From an uncultured Eubacteriales bacterium (GTDB lineage: Bacteria; Bacillota; Clostridia; Peptostreptococcales; Anaerovoracaceae): DNA of 8,852 nucleotides. Positions 6,255 to 8,852 of the stretch are shown piece after piece. The notes under the pieces were generated by a model, which did no database searches, was not told where the DNA came from, and saw only the letters and a list, made by a program, of their open reading frames with translations. The number at the start of each line of letters is the position of its first letter. The stretch's first letter is position 1. Where the stretch lies: contig CADBFL010000064.1 of assembly GCA_902793875.1 (NCBI GenBank), positions 1-8,852 on the forward strand, in the 5' to 3' direction. A program made the position numbers and the translations under genes.

Positions 6255-7187
6255 TCAGATACCGCTCAGCTCGCGTCCGTCGTGCCTGTCCTCAAGGTCA
6301 GACACATAATCTTCGTCTGCCAGCATGTATGTGAATCCGTTTCCGTTGACTTCGTTCATGCTCGTAATGGTCATGAACGCGCTTTTGTCGATCGAAAGGA
6401 CGGCCCTTTTGACCTTGTTGAAGTTGCGGTTGCTCGCTGCACAGAGTATGACCTCTTTGTCGTCCCTGAGGTAGCCTCCCCTGGCCTTGATGAGGGTCGT
6501 TCCGAAACCGATCTCCAGGAGCTCCTCGTTGACCTCCGGCAGTTTTTCCGTCCATATCATTATCTGGTATCCGCCCTGCTCGAGCACTATCATCCTGTCC
6601 ATCACGACGCTGTATACGAGCGCGTATAATATGCCCAGTATGATCCCCTCCGGCTTTGTGATAGGTATCTGCAGAAGGAATATCGCGATATCCAGGCCGG
6701 ACATCACCGTTGCCAGCTTCCAGCCCAGTTTGCGGTTGAGTATCATTGCGGGCACATCGATGCCTCCGGTGGACCCGCCCACCCTCAGCACCAGGCCCAG
6801 TCCTATGCCGTCGAGCACGCCCGCGCATATCGCTGCAAGCATAGGCTCTTCGACGAGATGCTGCAGATATGTCATCTGCTCGAAGATCCTCATGAATAAC
6901 GGGAACGCAAATGTGCCGAGCGCTATCGTAGCTGCGAACTTCCTGCCGAGAACAGCTGCTCCGATGATAAAGAGCGCCACGTTGAAAACTCCGACTACAT
7001 ATGAAACAGGAAGGCCTGTATAGTAGTTGACCATCCTGCCGATACCGCTCATCCCGCTTACCACCATTTTGTACGGCAGCGCAAAGCACACCACCGAAAA
7101 GGCGCAGATGGCGTTTCCGATCAGCATCTGCACCAGCTCGGAGACCGCTTTTTTAGTTATGACCGGTTTTTTCGTTTCAGTTCGCAT
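6255..7187 (-). CDS. YitT-family membrane protein with C-terminal DUF2179 domain (first of pair)
   Basis: This 310-residue protein has the same design as the next gene: an N-terminal bundle of membrane helices with the glycine-rich VVSGMSGIGRMV and GGSTGGIDVPA (137-147) segments, then a cytoplasmic DUF2179 domain with GFGTTLI and NGNGF. Relative to its partner it has a basic N-terminal extension of nine residues. The frame is open from a TTG at 7208, but the ATG at 7187 is favoured: AAAAGGGG (7192-7199) precedes it by 4 bases, a rather short spacing, and overlaps the region that a TTG start would have to translate. Function is unknown; family members are predicted transporters or regulators. 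It is preceded by a 232-base repeat-rich leader with a strong hairpin close to the ribosome site, which suggests regulation of this operon at RNA level. Confidence 0.88.
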   Translation of the reverse strand: MRTETKKPVITKKAVSELVQMLIGNAICAFSVVCFALPYKMVVSGMSGIGRMVNYYTGLPVSYVVGVFNVALFIIGAAVLGRKFAATIALGTFAFPLFMRIFEQMTYLQHLVEEPMLAAICAGVLDGIGLGLVLRVGGSTGGIDVPAMILNRKLGWKLATVMSGLDIAIFLLQIPITKPEGIILGILYALVYSVVMDRMIVLEQGGYQIMIWTEKLPEVNEELLEIGFGTTLIKARGGYLRDDKEVILCAASNRNFNKVKRAVLSIDKSAFMTITSMNEVNGNGFTYMLADEDYVSDLEDRHDGRELSGI

Positions 7188-7212
7188 ATATCCCCTTTTG
7201 AGTCTCAATACC

Positions 7213-7241
7213 GAGCCGGAGTCTTTTGAAGGCTCCGGCTC
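7213..7241 (-). other. GC-rich hairpin in the leader of the YitT operon
   Basis: GAGCCGGAG and CTCCGGCTC (7213-7221 and 7233-7241) form a perfect 9-bp stem; on the minus strand a further CTT/AAG may pair inside the 11-base loop. The base of the stem is 13 bases ahead of the YitT ribosome site. No T run follows on either strand, so this is not a normal intrinsic terminator. Confidence 0.55.
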
Positions 7242-7254
7242 TCTGTTGCATATT

Positions 7255-7285
7255 ATTATGCGTATGTGAGAATGCGCTCAGACAA
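7255..7285 (-). promoter_or_regulatory. Weak candidate promoter for the YitT pair
   Basis: On the minus strand TTGTCT (7280-7285, 4 of 6) and CATAAT (7255-7260, 5 of 6) are 19 bases apart, longer than the preferred 17. The -35 overlaps one copy of the 22-base direct repeat. If used, the GC-rich hairpin at 7213-7241 would lie in the leader of the message. Confidence 0.25.
7262..7283. repeat. Direct repeat, copy 1 (22 bases)
   Basis: GTGAGAATGCGCTCAGAC at 7266-7283 recurs exactly at 7373-7390; extended leftwards by four bases the copies agree at 21 of 22 positions. The copies are 107 bases apart and both lie in the gap between the iminopeptidase and YitT genes. Confidence 0.85.
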
Positions 7286-7290
7286 CATTC

Positions 7291-7308
7291 TCTCTTCCGG
7301 CGAAGAGA
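7291..7308. repeat. Inverted repeat inside the YitT leader
   Basis: TCTCTTC (7291-7297) and GAAGAGA (7302-7308) are perfect 7-bp arms around the tetraloop CGGC. After three mismatches, another 4 bp pair outside (ACAA with TTGT). No T tract follows on either strand. Confidence 0.5.
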
Positions 7309-7356
7309 ATTTGTTCAGGACGAGGATGAGCGTATTCGAGCGCACGCAGCTTACCC

Positions 7357-7380
7357 GTGAGTAAGTGAGTACGTGAGAAT
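7357..7380. repeat. Three tandem 8-base units
   Basis: GTGAGTAA, GTGAGTAC and GTGAGAAT stand head to tail. The third unit is also the start of copy 2 of the longer direct repeat. Confidence 0.6.
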
Positions 7381-7390
7381 GCGCTCAGAC
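7369..7390. repeat. Direct repeat, copy 2 (22 bases)
   Basis: This is the second copy of the element at 7262-7283, with one mismatch. It is nearer the end of the iminopeptidase gene and fused to the 8-base tandem units. Confidence 0.85.
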
Positions 7391-7394
7391 GAAG

Positions 7395-7419
7395 TCATGG
7401 ACAAATTATCGAGCCATGA
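7395..7419 (-). other. Weak hairpin directly after the iminopeptidase stop
   Basis: TCATGG and CCATGA (7395-7400, 7414-7419) are exact 6-bp arms around a 13-base loop, immediately after the TGA stop. No T run follows, so termination here is doubtful and no clear terminator exists between this gene and the YitT pair. Confidence 0.3.
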
Positions 7420-8319
7420 TCAGTCGTGGTCGTTCATCCACTTAATAAGCTCCACACAGTAGTCATCGTGTCTGTCGACGAAGCAGGTGTGTCTTGCTCT
7501 CTCCCAGAGTATCCACTTGGAACCCTTGATGCCGTCGTGCATGGTCTTTGCAACGAGCGGCGAGCAGAGGTCGGAGATGCCGCTCATGATGAGCGAAGGG
7601 ATCTCGATCTCGCCGAGTCTGTCGATATACTCGAAGTCTTTGAGCGTTCCGGTAGGAGCGAACTCGTTAGGGCCCCAGCCCTCTACATAAGCCTCTGTGC
7701 CGGACTTCTTAGGTCTCTTGCAGCACTCAGGAGCATCCTCTCCGAGCCAGTAATTGCAGTATCTGTCCATGTACTCATCGACAGCCCTGAGATAAGCCTC
7801 GCCTGTGAAGTCTCCCGTCTCAAGCGCGTGGTTGATGGCATCCTGCATGTCCTGCGGCATCATCTTGATGCGGCGCAGTCCCTCTCTCTCCCAGAGGCTG
7901 CTTGACGGATGACCGCTGGAGATTATGAAGCTCTTTACGCCCTTTGTCTCTTCCTTGTAGTCGATGCCGTAGCAGATCTGCATCATGCCGCCCCAGCTCT
8001 GTCCGATGATGTGGCATGTGTCGAGTCCGAGGAACTTTCTGAGCTCGAAGAGCTCTTCCATCCATACTTCCTTGTTCCAGAGCTCAGGATGTCCGTCGAG
8101 ATACGAGTTGCCGCATCCGATCTGGTCGTACATGACGATCATTCTCTGGTCGTCATCAGCAACGTTGTCGAGCACCTCGTAGTAGTTGTGAGTGGATCCA
8201 GGTCCGCCGTGGAGGCAGATCAGAGGAGCCTTGCCGTTGTCCTTATACTCCTCGCCTACGATCCTGTAATATGTCTGATATCCCTTGAACGGCATATAGC
8301 CTTCTGTGATCTTAGCCAT
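7420..8319 (-). CDS. Proline iminopeptidase-like alpha/beta hydrolase (S33)
   Basis: This 299-residue cytoplasmic serine peptidase should release N-terminal proline (or other residues) from short peptides. The alpha/beta-hydrolase core is clear: HGGPG (37-41) forms the oxyanion region typical of prolyl aminopeptidases, GQSWGG (106-111) holds the nucleophile Ser108, and SGISDLCSP and ARHTCF supply Asp250 and His277 of the triad. A helical cap region (about 135-225) lies between, rich in acidic and aromatic residues. Length and HGGPG favour the tricorn-interacting F1/PIP subfamily, whose members can have broader specificity than proline alone. AAAGGA lies 7 bases before the ATG. The gene follows an M24 Xaa-Pro peptidase by 23 bases, an operon pairing that makes sense: one enzyme exposes N-terminal proline and this one removes it. 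Confidence 0.88.
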   Translation of the reverse strand: MAKITEGYMPFKGYQTYYRIVGEEYKDNGKAPLICLHGGPGSTHNYYEVLDNVADDDQRMIVMYDQIGCGNSYLDGHPELWNKEVWMEELFELRKFLGLDTCHIIGQSWGGMMQICYGIDYKEETKGVKSFIISSGHPSSSLWEREGLRRIKMMPQDMQDAINHALETGDFTGEAYLRAVDEYMDRYCNYWLGEDAPECCKRPKKSGTEAYVEGWGPNEFAPTGTLKDFEYIDRLGEIEIPSLIMSGISDLCSPLVAKTMHDGIKGSKWILWERARHTCFVDRHDDYCVELIKWMNDHD

Positions 8320-8342
8320 TTCAGTTTCCTTTCTGTCCCGGA

Positions 8343-8852
8343 CTACTTTCCGTCAGGTACTACGATGATGTCGTCCTTAGGATATACGTTGAGTCTCTCG
8401 CATCCGTCCTCGGTGATGAGCACGATGTCCTCGATACGGACGCCGATGCCCTCATCATAGATGTAGATGCCAGGCTCTACGGAGAAGCACTGTCCTACTT
8501 CGATGATCTCATCGTTTACCAGCGAGACATCGCCTACCTCATGGTCTTCAAGACCGATCGAGTGGCCTGTTCTGTGGGTGAAGTACTCGCCGAAGCCCTT
8601 CTCTGTGATGTAGTCTCTGCACGCCTTGTCGACATCGCTCATCCTGTTGCCAGGCTTGGCAGCAGCGATGCCTCTCTTGTTGGCTTCGAGAACTACATTG
8701 TAGATCTCCTTCTGTCTCTCGGAAACTTCGCCGATGAAGACTGTTCTTGTCATGTCGGAAGCGTAGTTCTTCCACATTCCGCCGATGTCGAGGATCACGC
8801 AGTCGCCGTGCTTGCCCTTGCTGTCATCAGTGATGTGATGCGGATCGGCAGC
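8343..8852 (-). CDS. M24-family Xaa-Pro peptidase (C-terminal 169 residues; 5' end outside window)
   Basis: The frame is open from the window edge to TAG at 8343-8345, so the true start is upstream of the window; an internal GTG at 8798 is not a start. The visible part is most of an M24 catalytic domain with all five expected metal ligands. Numbered from the first visible residue they are Asp22 (ILDIGG), Asp33 (SDMTRT, 11 later), His97 (HRTGHSIG), Glu126 (SVEPGIY) and Glu141 (VRIEDIV). HHITDD near the edge is part of the substrate-site segment. It ends soon after the last ligand (DDIIVVPDGK) and has no C-terminal extension, unlike the three-domain enzymes at the other end of the window. It is therefore probably the shorter, about 350-400 residue Xaa-Pro dipeptidase/aminopeptidase type; the sequence here does not decide between dipeptidase and aminopeptidase activity. 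It is followed by the proline iminopeptidase. Confidence 0.9.
   Translation of the reverse strand, partial: AADPHHITDDSKGKHGDCVILDIGGMWKNYASDMTRTVFIGEVSERQKEIYNVVLEANKRGIAAAKPGNRMSDVDKACRDYITEKGFGEYFTHRTGHSIGLEDHEVGDVSLVNDEIIEVGQCFSVEPGIYIYDEGIGVRIEDIVLITEDGCERLNVYPKDDIIVVPDGK

Noticed and set aside
6298..7089. 263-codon open frame on the minus strand inside the first YitT gene
   Set aside because: It is an alternate frame of the YitT gene with a composition rich in Arg, Gly and His, as expected of out-of-frame translation, and no motif.
7213..7241. Intrinsic terminator after the iminopeptidase gene
   Set aside because: The stem is strong but no T run follows in either direction, and it is nearly 180 bases past the stop and next to the YitT ribosome site.
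7188..7419. CRISPR array or mobile-element ends
   Set aside because: There are only two copies of the longer repeat, far apart and with no regular spacers, no terminal inverted repeats with target duplication and no transposase.
8343..8798. Complete 151-residue protein starting at GTG 8798
   Set aside because: The frame continues to the window edge with conserved M24 sequence (HHITDD) before it, so this is the tail of a larger gene.

Overview
The window looks like a chromosomal segment of a Bacillota (Firmicutes), probably a peptide- or amino-acid-fermenting member of the Clostridia. This is inferred from gene content (YitT and YcxB-like families, a POT-type peptide transporter, a cluster of proline peptidases), purine-rich Shine-Dalgarno sites and occasional TTG starts. 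Base composition is close to balanced, and no marker gene allows a firmer assignment. All nine recognisable genes lie on the minus strand, so the transcriptional order runs from high to low coordinates. There are no RNA genes, insertion sequences, CRISPR arrays or phage genes that I can see.

Layout in transcriptional order. (a) 8852-7420: the C-terminal half of an M24 Xaa-Pro peptidase, cut by the window edge, then 23 bases later an S33 proline iminopeptidase. (b) 7419-7188: a 232-base intergenic region with direct, tandem and inverted repeats. (c) 7187-5312: two tandem YitT-family membrane proteins, about 63% identical to each other, closed by a clear intrinsic terminator. (d) 5311-4588: a promoter region and a small YcxB-like two-helix membrane protein that probably starts at TTG. 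(e) 4518-3130: a POT/PTR2-family peptide transporter, followed by a strong hairpin. (f) 3055-2594: a small flavodoxin. (g) 2518-1: two tandem three-domain Xaa-Pro aminopeptidases, the second cut by the window start.

Taken together, five of the nine genes handle peptides: one candidate di/tripeptide importer and four peptidases, all four specialised for bonds next to proline. The likely role is uptake of proline-containing oligopeptides and their breakdown to free amino acids in the cytoplasm. This would suit an organism that ferments amino acids, although no proline reductase or other fermentation gene lies in the window to prove it. The YitT pair, the YcxB-like protein and the flavodoxin have no demonstrated link to this role.

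I do not see an obviously new defence, mobile or biosynthetic system. The least explained part is the repeat-rich leader at 7188-7419. Next are the hairpin that leaves no room for a separate flavodoxin promoter, and the concentration of proline peptidases itself.
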